From assembly GCA_021647145.1 (NCBI GenBank), contig JAKIVF010000039.1:1-27087 (forward strand): a stretch of DNA of 27,087 nt. Direction: 5' to 3'. The DNA is from Methylococcaceae bacterium. GTDB taxonomy: Bacteria; Pseudomonadota; Gammaproteobacteria; Methylococcales; Methylomonadaceae. Positions 6,737-16,300 of the stretch are shown one piece after another. The notes below the pieces were generated by a model. It ran no database searches. It saw only the letters and a program-made list of their open reading frames with translations, and was not told where the DNA came from. The position numbers and the translations under genes were made by a program. Position 1 is the first letter of the stretch; the number at the start of each line of letters is the position of its first letter.

Positions 6737-7639
6737 ATGCAAACTATCACAAATGAAAAACAAAAAATATCTTATATATCAGATCAATATAAAGCAGACA
6801 TAATTCAGGTTTTTTTCAAAACAGCAGCGAATACTAAATATATAAACCTTAAGTATGATGAGCTAGATTTGATAGATATTCTGTATTTGAGTGCTTTTGT
6901 TCGTTGTGCAAAAGATCAAGATAACGATACTGTGTATGAAATAGACAGAGTAAAAAAAATGTTGCCTATAAAAAATGGTCCAATTTTTAAACATCTAATC
7001 CAAAAAAGGCTCATATCAATATCTCCTGAAATGCCTATCAATTCATTCACATTTGATAGAAATGGAAAAATGATTGATTTTGACTTGTACGGTATACATT
7101 GGTCTGTTCATATTGACGGGGGGCTTCCCCATAAATCTCACAAAGAAGATTTATTGAAAAATAAAAGAGAGAGTATGGATAGCCCCTTCAATGGAGAGGC
7201 AAAAAACCTATGGAAAAATATTACTGTTGATGAATGTATTGACTACTTTCTTGAAAAATCGAGCAGATTTAAATTACCAGTTGTAATAAGTAATCCTGTA
7301 CACCTCAGAACGTTGTTAGCGGATCTAGTAGAGTATCACTCATTAGCAGTATGTTTTGAAATGATTCATGGTATCTGTGACATGTCTAGAATATATTTTG
7401 ATAAATCCAATATTACTGATGAAAAAATAATGCAGAAATATTTACTGACAGAGTTTGAAAACGGGATTCAAAATATTTTGAAAAAAAAGACAGCTCAATC
7501 TATAACCCAAAGACAGCTTGAACCTCGGAAATCAATGGCGATCAAATTATTATTCGAAGACGTTTTCTGTTTTGATTATGAAAGTGACTGGTTTGATTAC
7601 AACATGATTGAGAACAACTTATTTGAGAAAACCATTTAG
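6737..7639 (+). CDS. Hypothetical protein, 300 residues
   Basis: A well-formed gene with AAAGAG upstream of ATG 6737. The product looks soluble and is lysine-, isoleucine- and aspartate-rich, with no signal peptide or clear membrane segment. I recognise no domain. The first 90 residues (with a DELDLIDILYLSAF helix and RVKKMLP) have the feel of a small winged-helix or replication-protein fold, but no motif proves it. The C-terminal part is acidic and aromatic (FCFDYESDWFDYN). It is preceded by the second GGGTCC operator set and so is probably repressed by XRE copy 2. It may start a rightward transcription unit with the genes at 7930 and 8398, although a 290-bp gap separates it from them. Function unknown. 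Confidence 0.8.
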   Translation: MQTITNEKQKISYISDQYKADIIQVFFKTAANTKYINLKYDELDLIDILYLSAFVRCAKDQDNDTVYEIDRVKKMLPIKNGPIFKHLIQKRLISISPEMPINSFTFDRNGKMIDFDLYGIHWSVHIDGGLPHKSHKEDLLKNKRESMDSPFNGEAKNLWKNITVDECIDYFLEKSSRFKLPVVISNPVHLRTLLADLVEYHSLAVCFEMIHGICDMSRIYFDKSNITDEKIMQKYLLTEFENGIQNILKKKTAQSITQRQLEPRKSMAIKLLFEDVFCFDYESDWFDYNMIENNLFEKTI

Positions 7640-7786
7640 GTTAGGACTATTAATCGCAGCAATACACAGCTCTAATGTAAAGCTGTAAGCGTAATAGTTT
7701 TAAATATTATCAACCCACCTTTCAAGTGAGTAGATTTTGTTAGTAGCTTAATTCCTAGGGTATCCATATAGGCCGAGTATTTCATT

Positions 7787-7867
7787 ATGCAAAAAAATGA
7801 CAATGAATCTCAAGATAGACTAATTAATAAATTAGTTGCATTATCAGCAACTTTTTTTATGACATAG
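7787..7867 (+). CDS. Possible 26-residue peptide
   Basis: A short frame (MQKNDNESQDRLINKLVALSATFFMT) lies in the otherwise empty 290-bp gap. It has only a weak Shine-Dalgarno (CGAG at 7774-7777). It could be a leader peptide or chance. Confidence 0.2.
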   Translation: MQKNDNESQDRLINKLVALSATFFMT

Positions 7868-7882
7868 GTAGACGTACCTATG
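7863..7882. promoter_or_regulatory. 8-bp perfect palindrome upstream of the 110-residue gene
   Basis: CATAGGTA (7863-7870) and TACCTATG (7875-7882) are exact complements with a 4-nt centre, GACG. It lies about 48 bp before ATG 7930, a position suited to an operator or a short RNA hairpin in the leader. No T run follows, so it is unlikely to be a terminator. Confidence 0.4.
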
Positions 7883-7929
7883 ATTCCAAAAAAGACAAAA
7901 TAAGTTAGATGATTCTGAAGGGAGAAGTA

Positions 7930-8262
7930 ATGGTTATTGAATCTGTAGAGAAAGAGCCAACTGTAGATGTCGTGAACTGGTCAGTTCATAGAGTAACTTT
8001 TTTCAATGGCGATAAAAGTGAACATTTACTGGGGTTCGTACCAGATAAACAGGGACGGGTGACCTCAGCAATACAGTCTTTTAATGCTGATACTCGTAAA
8101 ATAACAACGGCCAGCGGAAGGGTTTACACGCTAGTTGGCCCTCCAGGCGAATGCGAAGATGCAGCATATGTCTGGCAGTATTGGAAAAATATGAATGGTG
8201 ATGTAAAAGATAGAAATGTCACAGATAAATATGCAACACAAATCAAAAATCTACTGATGTAA
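7930..8262 (+). CDS. Hypothetical protein, 110 residues
   Basis: ATG 7930 is preferred over the in-frame start at 7909 because GGGAG (7920-7924) precedes it at the right distance. The product has a beta-rich look: VHRVTFFNGDKSEHLLGFVPDKQGRVTSAIQSFNADTRKITTASGRVYTLVGPPG. It contains single tryptophans and a WQYWKN segment. This composition is typical of small proteins of plasmids and integrative elements that I have seen annotated only as hypothetical. It is followed after 135 bp by the AAA+ ATPase gene on the same strand. No enzyme motif is visible. Confidence 0.7.
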   Translation: MVIESVEKEPTVDVVNWSVHRVTFFNGDKSEHLLGFVPDKQGRVTSAIQSFNADTRKITTASGRVYTLVGPPGECEDAAYVWQYWKNMNGDVKDRNVTDKYATQIKNLLM

Positions 8263-8397
8263 AAACGAAAATACTCAAAATAACATCAGGCGCATAAAAA
8301 AAAGAGTGAGGAAATAGCACAACTATTAGCAACTCACTTTTGGTGTTTGTGCCTATTGATTCTATTTTTAGCAAAAAAAGTTAAAAAAGAGGAAAAA

Positions 8398-10050
8398 ATG
8401 CAAGAACGAGAAAATACGCATAGTGAAACAAATATAGAATTGTTTCAAGATGAGCGGTTAGCAAAAGTACTCGCTAACTGTTATTCATGGAGTGAAAAAT
8501 GGATATTTAATGCTTCAGTTGGTCAGGGTATTGTCATAGGAAATTTATTGCGCGATATTGAAGAAATTTTGGGAGAAGGCACCGATGTGATAGATTTTTT
8601 GAGAGTAATTGAAGAGGATAAAGTGGGTGAACCATACTCACGAGCGATTTCAGTTTTCCTACAGCCCACAGCAGCAAATGATGCTCAAAAAAAAGCATTA
8701 AATTATGCGGTAATGCGTGCAGAAAAACTCGCAAGAACTGTCTGTTACCGTTGCGGATATTTGCTAGAAAATACAACTTTTGATGAAGATGATCCAATTT
8801 TAGAAAAACTATTATCTAATACCAAACATCTTGAATTTTCCACACATCATCTGAGTATTTGTCGTCTCTGTCTTGAAAGTGAGCACGGTGTTGTAGGACA
8901 AGAAAATACTGGAGAAGCTAATGAAGATGAAAAAAATGAACAGGGCTCTTCAGATGATACATTAAATAAAGAAACTGACAATAAAACAGTAGATAAAAAA
9001 AAAGCTGATAATGAAGAAAGTAGCGATAAGAAAAAAGCAGGTAGTAATAACAGCTTTAATCTTAATGATACAGCGTTAGTAACAGTATATAACTCAGAAG
9101 AGGTTGATCAATTAGAGAAGGATTATCGTGGCGCAACACGAGATCACTCAAGCCGAGTGAAAACAATCGTAAAGCGTATGCGAGCATCAACGCCAGAAAA
9201 AAAATTAGTAGCGATACCTAAAAACTGGAAAAACTATTGCAACGCACTCGATCAAAAATTTCCAAACTTTACAGAAGTAATAGATTTTTTACGCAACCAG
9301 ATTGCACTTTCATCCGTAGGAGATAAGGTTCTGAGATTTCCACCATTTTTATTAGTGGGACAACCAGGGATTGGCAAAACAGAATTTATGCTATCAATAG
9401 CTGAAGACTTTAAAACAAGGTTGGAAATTGTCGATGTTGCCAATGCACAAACTGGTGCTACTTTAGCGGGCTCAGAGGCTTACTGGAGCAATACGAAACC
9501 TGGAACAATTTTTACGACATTGGTTTTTGGAGAGGTTGCGAACGCTATTATCATGTTAGATGAAATTGATAAGTCTCGACAAGATGATGTGCACAGGCCA
9601 ATTGCAGCACTTCTTCAACTTTTAGAAAATCGGCAGGCGCGAGAATTTCATGACTTATCTCTACCAGAACTTGCGATAGATGCATCCCATATCATATGGA
9701 TTGCTACTGCAAACTGCCTAGAGACAATTGATAGTCCGATTGTAGACCGTTTTGTTGTTTTTCATATAAAGGAACCGAATAAGCAGCAAATGCCAGCAAT
9801 AGTAAAAAACCAATATGATCGGTTTATAAAACAAAATGCTTCAGGGGTATTTTTTGAAAAAAAGATAAGAAAAGACACTTTAATTGAACTGTGTAAATAT
9901 CATCCCAGAAATGTAAGGAAAATTCTTGAACAGTCATTTGGTCTAGCTGCACGCGAAGAACGAAAATATATCACAGTTAATGATATTCTAGCCTGCAAAA
10001 CAAATGATGAAAAAAGAGCTGCAATTGGTTTTATGAATACGAATAATTAA
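8398..10050 (+). CDS. AAA+ ATPase with N-terminal zinc knuckle, Lon-like ATPase module
   Basis: The start is set at ATG 8398, after GAGGAAAAA; the frame opens earlier at 8347. The 550-residue protein has three parts. Residues 1-160 end in a probable zinc site, C116-Y-R-C119 and C155-R-L-C158. Residues 165-220 form a low-complexity linker rich in E, D, N and K. Residues 290-540 are an AAA+ domain with Walker A G-Q-P-G-I-G-K-T (321-328), Walker B I-I-M-L-D388-E389-I-D-K, a sensor-1 region W-I-A-T-A-N, an arginine-finger-like D-R-F, and a C-terminal helical lid. The DEIDKS and sensor regions resemble Lon or MoxR-type ATPases, but no protease domain follows. It ends next to the GCTTAAC array, so a role in replication or maintenance of the element is possible. 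A remodelling role in defence is the alternative. Confidence 0.85.
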   Translation: MQERENTHSETNIELFQDERLAKVLANCYSWSEKWIFNASVGQGIVIGNLLRDIEEILGEGTDVIDFLRVIEEDKVGEPYSRAISVFLQPTAANDAQKKALNYAVMRAEKLARTVCYRCGYLLENTTFDEDDPILEKLLSNTKHLEFSTHHLSICRLCLESEHGVVGQENTGEANEDEKNEQGSSDDTLNKETDNKTVDKKKADNEESSDKKKAGSNNSFNLNDTALVTVYNSEEVDQLEKDYRGATRDHSSRVKTIVKRMRASTPEKKLVAIPKNWKNYCNALDQKFPNFTEVIDFLRNQIALSSVGDKVLRFPPFLLVGQPGIGKTEFMLSIAEDFKTRLEIVDVANAQTGATLAGSEAYWSNTKPGTIFTTLVFGEVANAIIMLDEIDKSRQDDVHRPIAALLQLLENRQAREFHDLSLPELAIDASHIIWIATANCLETIDSPIVDRFVVFHIKEPNKQQMPAIVKNQYDRFIKQNASGVFFEKKIRKDTLIELCKYHPRNVRKILEQSFGLAAREERKYITVNDILACKTNDEKRAAIGFMNTNN

Positions 10051-10099
10051 GAGTTACTTTGCTGAAAACAATAGCAATGTAATCAATTTTTGACTATTT

Positions 10100-10266
10100 A
10101 ATGCTTAACATTTGCTTAGCTAATGTTAAGCAATTGATAAACAACTTGGGAGATGCTTAACAATTGTTAAGCAAATGCTAACCTTGTATTAAGCGAATGT
10201 TAAGCATTTGCTTAGCAATAGCTTAACATTTGTTAACTTTTTATTTAGCAAAAGCTAAGCATTTTT
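10100..10266. repeat. Iteron-like array of GCTTAAC / GTTAAGC / GCTTAGC motifs
   Basis: About ten copies of a 7-8 bp motif in both orientations are packed into 167 bp: GCTTAACA near 10103, 10155 and 10211; GTTAAGCA near 10125, 10166 and 10200; GCTTAGC near 10115 and 10210; degenerate copies such as GCTAAGC near 10254 and TTTAGCAA. ATTTG or AATTG spacers recur between them. Adjacent opposed copies form palindromes. The motif is the same as in the direct repeats at 5082-5315. Such arrays are characteristic of replication initiator or partition-protein binding sites. Confidence 0.65.
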
Positions 10267-10690
10267 TGAATTTAATCAGCAAATAACATGAAGAGATTAT
10301 CTTATGAAATGAATGCTTTAGAAGGGGCTTAGCGTAGAAATGGCGGCTGGTTAGTATTCCTTAAATGTAAAAAAATAAAGGACACTCACAATGCATATGA
10401 TTTTGCACGGCTTATTGATTTGGTAACTAGAGAAACTTTATCAAAAAAAAACAGGTTAATCCCTCAGTTTTTTTGAACATTTTTAGGGGTTAATCCATCA
10501 GATTCAAAGTGAGGGGTTAACGTAGGGAGAAGCTTCAAATTCAAAGAAAGTGTGTTACCTGATTTTTTTATACAATGAGTTTCTTAAATTTAAAGGAATA
10601 AGTAGTAAGTGAGCGATATTTAAACGTGCTAAACACGTTAAATAGGCAGATGTCGTTTTGTCAAAATTAGTTTTTTATTGTTAGATTAAC
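10267..10690. other. 424-bp non-coding stretch with possible gene remnant
   Basis: No complete gene is seen. A start-less frame of about 43 residues (roughly 10340-10477, containing DTHNAYDFARLIDLVTRE) reads like real protein and may be a decayed gene. Two copies of GGTTAATCC(C/A)TCAG occur near 10454 and 10487, followed by GGGGTTAACG near 10514. A palindromic segment around 10619-10642 (AAACGTG and CACGTT arms) could be an operator. The stretch ends at a MITE. Confidence 0.4.
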
Positions 10691-10817
10691 GAGCCTCTTG
10701 CAAAACTAATTAACAACCGATTTAGTGCATATATTGTGTTATGTTTTTTAAAAAAACACTACATATAGATATAAATCAAAAAACTGATCAATTATTGTAC
10801 AGTTTTGCAAGAGGCTC
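10691..10817. mobile_element. 127-bp MITE with 17-bp perfect terminal inverted repeats
   Basis: GAGCCTCTTGCAAAACT at 10691-10707 is matched exactly in inverse at 10801-10817. The element is flanked on both sides by TAAC (10687-10690 and 10818-10821), which fits a 4-bp target-site duplication as made by IS5-type transposases. It has no coding capacity, so it would need a transposase supplied elsewhere. It sits 14 bp upstream of the start of the next small gene and may have displaced its promoter. Confidence 0.8.
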
Positions 10818-10831
10818 TAACGGTGATAAAT

Positions 10832-11026
10832 ATGGATGTTAAAAATAGCTTGAATGAACCACATAAAATAAAAACTGAAGATGGGTACACATTTTATCGA
10901 TTAAAGGATGGTCGATATGCTGACTCTCAAGATGAAGATTGTATTGACATGTACTGGTCTAGCTACTTAGAAATGATAAGCGACTTTCATCACGATAAAA
11001 TTGGGTATACGACTTTTTTTGAGTAA
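10832..11026 (+). CDS. Small hypothetical protein, 64 residues
   Basis: The frame also opens inside the MITE repeat at 10805, but ATG 10832 is the first start outside that element and gives an acidic, soluble product (MDVKNSLNEPHK ... KIGYTTFFE). The middle, TEDGYTFYRLKDGRYADSQDEDCIDMYWSSY, looks like genuine protein sequence. I recognise no family. The Shine-Dalgarno is weak, and the MITE lies directly upstream, so expression may be altered. It lies 356 bp before sspA on the same strand, without evidence that it is part of the modification system. Confidence 0.5.
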   Translation: MDVKNSLNEPHKIKTEDGYTFYRLKDGRYADSQDEDCIDMYWSSYLEMISDFHHDKIGYTTFFE

Positions 11027-11382
11027 TTTGACTTCTATCTGTTTATAGTTGCTGTTTCCATCCACTGGAAAAATCTTGATTGATTGCTAGTAATGTTAAT
11101 GGGCTAATTTTTTGTGTGGGCTTCTTTAAGCTTTTCGAAGACTAATAAATCAGTCGTTATTTTCAATAAGCTGTTTTTTTGTACGCATCCCCTTATTGAG
11201 AATAAATATTAATAATTCCAAAAGTATTGGCAGTATACGCACTTGCTTTAGCAATGATTAAGGGGTGAATCTAATGAGACAGAACTTATGGAATTATTAA
11301 TAGCTGCGCTTTTTGGGTGTGTTTTACTTCTATCAGATGAGCTATCATAATGTCCTTTTATTGATGATAACTAAATTTATTA
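11027..11382. other. 356-bp leader region before sspA
   Basis: No conserved gene is seen. A 20-codon hydrophobic frame (MELLIAALFGCVLLLSDELS) at 11288-11350 is only weakly supported. ATCCCCTTA near 11188 and TAAGGGGT near 11260 form a distant imperfect inverted repeat. The sspA promoter must lie here, but no clear -35/-10 pair stands out. Confidence 0.35.
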
Positions 11383-12504
11383 ATGATATATTTTGATACA
11401 GCCTCTTCTTACCCTGTTTTACCAGAAGTAAAAAAAGTTTTAATTGAAGCTTTTGATTCTTTATATGCAAATTCTGCATCAAGTCATTTTCTAGGGGAAA
11501 AAGTTAGCCTTGATGTTGATAATGTTCGAGAGCTAATAGCTGATGAGATTGGCGCATATCCTAGTGAAGTAATATTTACTAGCGGTGCAACAGAGTCAAA
11601 TAATATTGCTTTCAAGAGTATTCTGTTTGGTGATGGTATGCCCGCAGACAAAAAGCATATTATTACTTCTCAAATAGAGCATAAGTGTATCTTTTCCATA
11701 TGTCATTATCTTGAATCTTTGGGGTATGAAATAACCTATATCAAACCAAATAAACAGGGAGTTATCAGCCCTGAAGCTGTTAAAAACGCCATAACATCAG
11801 AGACTGCCCTTGTTTCTATCATGCATGTAAATAATGAACTTGGGACAATTAATCCAATTAGTGAAATCGGAGCGATATGCCAACAGAATGAAATTTTATT
11901 TCATAGTGATGCTGCCCAAAGTTTAAAAAAAGTAGATATCGATGTTGACGACTTAAACGTCGATATTATGTCCTTCTCTGCACATAAAATTGGTGGACCT
12001 AAAGGAATTGGAGCTATATATATTCGTGACCTAAGAAGTAAACAGTTGATGCCTGTTATTCATGGTGCAGGACAGGAAGGTGGGGTGCGGGGCGGAACGG
12101 TGGCCGCTCCTTTAATTATGGGTTTTGGCTCTGCAATCGAGAATTTCTCTAAGCACTATAATAAATTTAAACAAATTAAAGCGAAAGAGTTCTTACTTAG
12201 TGAGTTGGAAAAACATAATATTGAATATCAAATTAATGGTGGAGTAGAATCTTTGCCAAGTTGTCTTTCTTTAACTTTACCATTAACAGATATTGCTTTA
12301 TTGATTCGAGATAATGAGCAATATTTTTGCCTCGCTCAAGGTTCGGCATGTTCTTCTAAAGAAATAGCCGCATCTCATGTTCTTACAGCTATAGGACTGA
12401 CAAGAGAGCAGGCAGAGAAAACATTTCGGATAAGTTTCCCCCTTGATATTTCAAAAGATAATGTTCTAAACCTAGTAGAAACAATACAAAAATATTATAG
12501 TTAG
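11383..12504 (+). CDS. sspA: SspA-type cysteine desulfurase (DNA phosphorothioation)
   Basis: PLP-dependent enzyme of the NifS/IscS/DndA family. It takes sulfur from L-cysteine as a persulfide and, in Ssp systems, passes it to SspD for insertion into the DNA backbone. The 373-residue protein starts with MIYFDTAS, and has T-S-G-A-T-E-S-N-N for cofactor phosphate binding, H-S-D-A-A-Q-S, the PLP lysine K202 in S-A-H-K-I-G-G-P-K-G, and the catalytic cysteine C323 in A-Q-G-S-A-C-S-S-K. All key residues are intact. The family alone does not separate DndA, SspA and IscS. The assignment comes from the neighbour sspD-C-B, which converges on it with the two stop codons touching in the palindrome TAGCTA. 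The Shine-Dalgarno is weak. Confidence 0.9.
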   Translation: MIYFDTASSYPVLPEVKKVLIEAFDSLYANSASSHFLGEKVSLDVDNVRELIADEIGAYPSEVIFTSGATESNNIAFKSILFGDGMPADKKHIITSQIEHKCIFSICHYLESLGYEITYIKPNKQGVISPEAVKNAITSETALVSIMHVNNELGTINPISEIGAICQQNEILFHSDAAQSLKKVDIDVDDLNVDIMSFSAHKIGGPKGIGAIYIRDLRSKQLMPVIHGAGQEGGVRGGTVAAPLIMGFGSAIENFSKHYNKFKQIKAKEFLLSELEKHNIEYQINGGVESLPSCLSLTLPLTDIALLIRDNEQYFCLAQGSACSSKEIAASHVLTAIGLTREQAEKTFRISFPLDISKDNVLNLVETIQKYYS

Positions 12505-13398
12505 CTATTTGTAACAGGTAACGCAAGCCCCTCCACCTTCAGCCTCATCGTAAATTTCATCTAAATCGTTAAATTCACAGAAACCATCTGACTTGTCGAG
12601 CAATGCATTTCTGCGCTTTTTCTTCTTAAACCGCGCAACCTTTTTCTCATGATACTCAATAATGCGGTGTTGTACAGCAGGGTCTTCTAGTGTACTTAAA
12701 GGCTGACCTTGCCCCATCCAATAAAACTTCTCACCCACCACGTTATTGTCATCACCTTTTTCAAAGGTTTTTGCCTCTTCAAATAAGTCGGGGTGTTTCT
12801 CCATTAACTTAAGCCATTCTATTTTTTGTTGATAAAAACAAAATGTGCAGCCAGAGCGAGAACGCCATTCATAATAAGCGGGTAATTCCAAACCATTACG
12901 TTGAAGAATATTCTCTATATCACTTTTTACGATACCATCTTCACGAAAGGGAAAAACGGACTCAATTGCCTTACCTGTAGCCATAAAGCCAGTTCGGTTA
13001 GGTTCATCAGCACGAATCCCAACATAATTCTTTATTTCATAACCATCATTAATAAAGCTCTCAGCCCACCTTTCAAAGGGTTTGAGTTTCATCTGTATTG
13101 TACACCAGCGGTCACGCTGTGATGGTAAGTAGTTACCATGCTCTTTTAGTAAATGTGAAAAAGTTTTATCGCCCCGCCCTTCCATATCGTTTAAAGAACG
13201 GTCATTTAATCTATGAATATATCCTAACTTTTCTTCTAATTGGTCAACAAAGTCATTTGTTTCAGGTAGTTCATACCCCGTATCAGTAAAAAAATACTCT
13301 ATTTCTAATTCAGGGCGAGTTTCTTTAACATATAGAGCTAAAGCACTACTATCTTTTCCACCCGATATACCTAACACATGTTTGATTTTTTTAGCCAT
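12505..13398 (-). CDS. sspD: SspD-type PP-loop ATP pyrophosphatase (PAPS reductase fold)
   Basis: The 297-residue protein belongs to the adenine-nucleotide alpha-hydrolase family, like DndC. It hydrolyses ATP to AMP and pyrophosphate and accepts sulfur from SspA on the way to DNA. The PP-loop S12-G-G-K-D-S17 is at the N-terminus, followed by F-F-T-D-T-G-Y-E-L-P-E-T. A cysteine pair, S-G-C-T-F-C-F, lies near residue 204, and the C-terminus ends in G-G-A-C-V-T-C-Y-K, both candidate sulfur-relay or Fe-S cysteines. The ATG at 13398 is preferred over a GTG at 13407 because it overlaps the sspC stop in ATGGCTAA, the same junction as sspB/sspC. It is last in the sspBCD operon. Confidence 0.92.
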   Translation of the reverse strand: MAKKIKHVLGISGGKDSSALALYVKETRPELEIEYFFTDTGYELPETNDFVDQLEEKLGYIHRLNDRSLNDMEGRGDKTFSHLLKEHGNYLPSQRDRWCTIQMKLKPFERWAESFINDGYEIKNYVGIRADEPNRTGFMATGKAIESVFPFREDGIVKSDIENILQRNGLELPAYYEWRSRSGCTFCFYQQKIEWLKLMEKHPDLFEEAKTFEKGDDNNVVGEKFYWMGQGQPLSTLEDPAVQHRIIEYHEKKVARFKKKKRRNALLDKSDGFCEFNDLDEIYDEAEGGGACVTCYK

Positions 13399-16300
13399 TA
13401 GAGACACTGCTTTTTGTTGAATCCATTAAGTTAGAAAGGATATTTGTTAGGGCTGCTAACTGCTCTTCTTTTGATAAGTGAGCAATTGTTGATTTTACAT
13501 TATCAACTGCTGATTTAACATTTTTCTTATTTTCTAAATTAAATGTAATGAAACCATCATACTCCTTATAATTTCCAGAATTATCGATAGTAATAAGAGC
13601 TAATGGTTTAGAAGAACCATTGTTATTTATATTACTAAATGATTCAATACGTCTAAATTGAATACATAAATTTTGTAGTTCATCCAACCCATTTCTTAAA
13701 TGTTTATCTGTCCAGTTTCTTTCAGGGACAGTTGCTGCTAGGTTTACGATGGACTCAAATTTAGCCTTACCATTAATATAGTCAATTAATCGAGAGGCAA
13801 GTTCCTTCACATTAGGCCGTTGAGCCACAGAAACAATTAATTCACAACGCGCTTTTAAATCATCATCAAATTCCGCAGCCAAATTAGTCATAATAATTTG
13901 TTTAAAGCCTGATAAAAGCATATCGTGCTGAGCAGATAAATCTTCAATAGCTGTTTTTAGGCTTTGCCCTAATTTTTCATCGATATTTTTTTCAGTTGTA
14001 TCTAAATCAAAAATGTCAGGCAAATCTTCAAGTATTAATTTGTAGGGGTCGTTGGCAGCAATTACCTTATTTCTAAATGTTTTTGCTTCCTTAGTCAAAA
14101 CTTGGGCCTTGTTAGATTGTGAAAAACTCTCCCCACTGGTTTTTTTAACCCATGTTGGTAAGGTATGAACAATCTTCACAATATGCTTAGCAATTCCAAG
14201 GACTATATCACCAGATTTATCCTCACCGATAGTTGCTTTAGCAAGTGTATCTAAAAGGTGTGTTTGTATTGTTGAAATTTCAAAATATCTAACGCACGCT
14301 TCTTTAGGGTGTTTGTATATTTTAGTAATTAACTCCTCATCTAATTCTGGGATGAAGATAAACTGTTTAGTGGAATCTAAATCGTAAAATGCAATTTGAC
14401 CTTCTAACGATTTTAATAACGCAAGTCCATAGAGCCTGCATAATCCAGATGTTAAACCAAAAGGGGGGCGCATCCATCGATTATATAAATCATCTAAGGT
14501 TATCATCGTTTTGCTAGACTTAATAAAGGTAACACCATCTTCCCATAAAGCATGCATACTAGGATTAGCTTTAATTGATTCATCATTCCAATGGCTAGGG
14601 AAAACATATCCTTCGTCGGTTTTACAGTGCCACCCTTTGCTTTTTAAGCACGATAAGTAGAGCCCTTTTTCTGGAGGAAATGATTCACTACCAAACCCTA
14701 AGTCTTCTTTATCTCCACTTTGAAACATTGCATTCATCAACTTACGAATCGCACTATTAGCACTTCCAGAAGGTTTAGATCTATTTACAAGCTCGTTAAT
14801 AACTTCAGGAGATTTATCAAATATTTTATCCGCTATTTTAGAGGCAGATACCGACAATGGTTGAGTTGGTATAGCATTACCCTGGTGGGTCCAGCTTGCA
14901 TTTATAAATGCTAAATTTAATTCCTTTTCAATATTCTGATTTGCCAATTGCATTCTATTCGCCAATTCATTCTTAGCAATTAAATCATGGTTTATCTTTT
15001 TTTCCTCTTTAGATATTTGAGTAAGAGCAATTAACTCAATAGCGACAGATTGTAAGTTCTCTAAAGATGATATCTGACCAATGGCAGCATAAGGCAACTC
15101 TTCAGATAAGAGCTCTTTTTCAATAGTCGAATTTGTAGGAAGAATAAAGCTAAGAAATGATTCCCCTGTTAATGGGGGTGTCTTTAACGAATCTATAAGT
15201 ACACTATCTATCTTATTGATGAGTTGAGTTCTTGCCCATCTCATAGTGCCAAATTTATGATAATGCGCTGTAGCCAAAACATTTTGAGGTATATCGCAAA
15301 CACTTGTCCAATCAACACCATGGCTAATTGATTCAATTCGTTCTACAACCATGCTATTTATATCAATATCACTACCCTGAAAAACAAAAAGGGCATTATG
15401 TTTTTGTCGATATATAATGACTGTCCAACTTTCTAAATCTGCAATTGCTGCTTTTATGACATTTTTTTCAAGTCCTCTTGCTGAGAAATAAGCAGTAACA
15501 AATTCTTTCTTAGCATGTAAATGATGTTGAAACCCGAAAATCGTCAATAGTGCAATTACTTTTGTAATCGACACATGCAAATCAGAACCCTTCTGACTAG
15601 CACGATAGATGGCATCACAGCCTTCTAGCCAAGCCTTACTATCTGGAGAGGTGATGATTAGGTGGTGCAAATTATGGTGTAGATAGTCCCATAATTTCTC
15701 TGGTTGATACAGCTCAAGAGTCGATACTGTCTCAGTATAATTTTCTGCTAAAAATTCTCTAAACCCTAACTTTTCATGTGAAGCCAAAAAACCAAATAAG
15801 CTCCGTTCATTTTGAGAAAAGCGCCGTCTTGAAATAGGGCCAAGTAACAAGCTGACTAACGGATCAAGTGGTAATGTTTGGGTTAGAGCACGTTTATTTC
15901 TACTTTGGTCTTCAAAAGAAATTAAAATATTACCTATCAGCTTTTTATATTTAGACTCTAGCTTTTTAGTAATAGCATCTTCTTTTGTGATTGAATCACC
16001 TACTAGAACAAGTGACTCATCAATTGATGGGTTAAAGCTTAAATCTCTATACCGTCCCTGTACTTTTGCCCACTCTTTTTGAGAACTAACATCCTTATTT
16101 TTTGCATAATCAGAAAAAGATTGATGTAAAAAACCAATGAGCATAACGGGGTTTTTAGCTTGTTGGGCAATATCAGCTAAGGACTGGAATAAATGTAGAT
16201 CTTTATTAGACCTTGATTGAAAGTCTAATGCCTTTCCCATTTCATCAAGGAGCAGAAGAGCACCATCTGATCCCTTTGGTTGATTGGATAAAGCAGATGT

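Noticed and set aside
8534..9443. Minus-strand open frames inside the AAA+ ATPase gene
   Set aside because: They are antisense shadows of a gene with clear Walker motifs.
10100..10266. CRISPR array
   Set aside because: The repeated unit is only 7-8 bp in both orientations with irregular spacing, and no cas gene is present.
11383..12504. Housekeeping IscS or NifS
   Set aside because: No iscU, iscA, hscBA or nif genes are nearby, and the gene converges directly on sspD.
12901..14914. Plus-strand open frames opposite sspD and sspC
   Set aside because: They are antisense to intact conserved genes and have no recognisable features.
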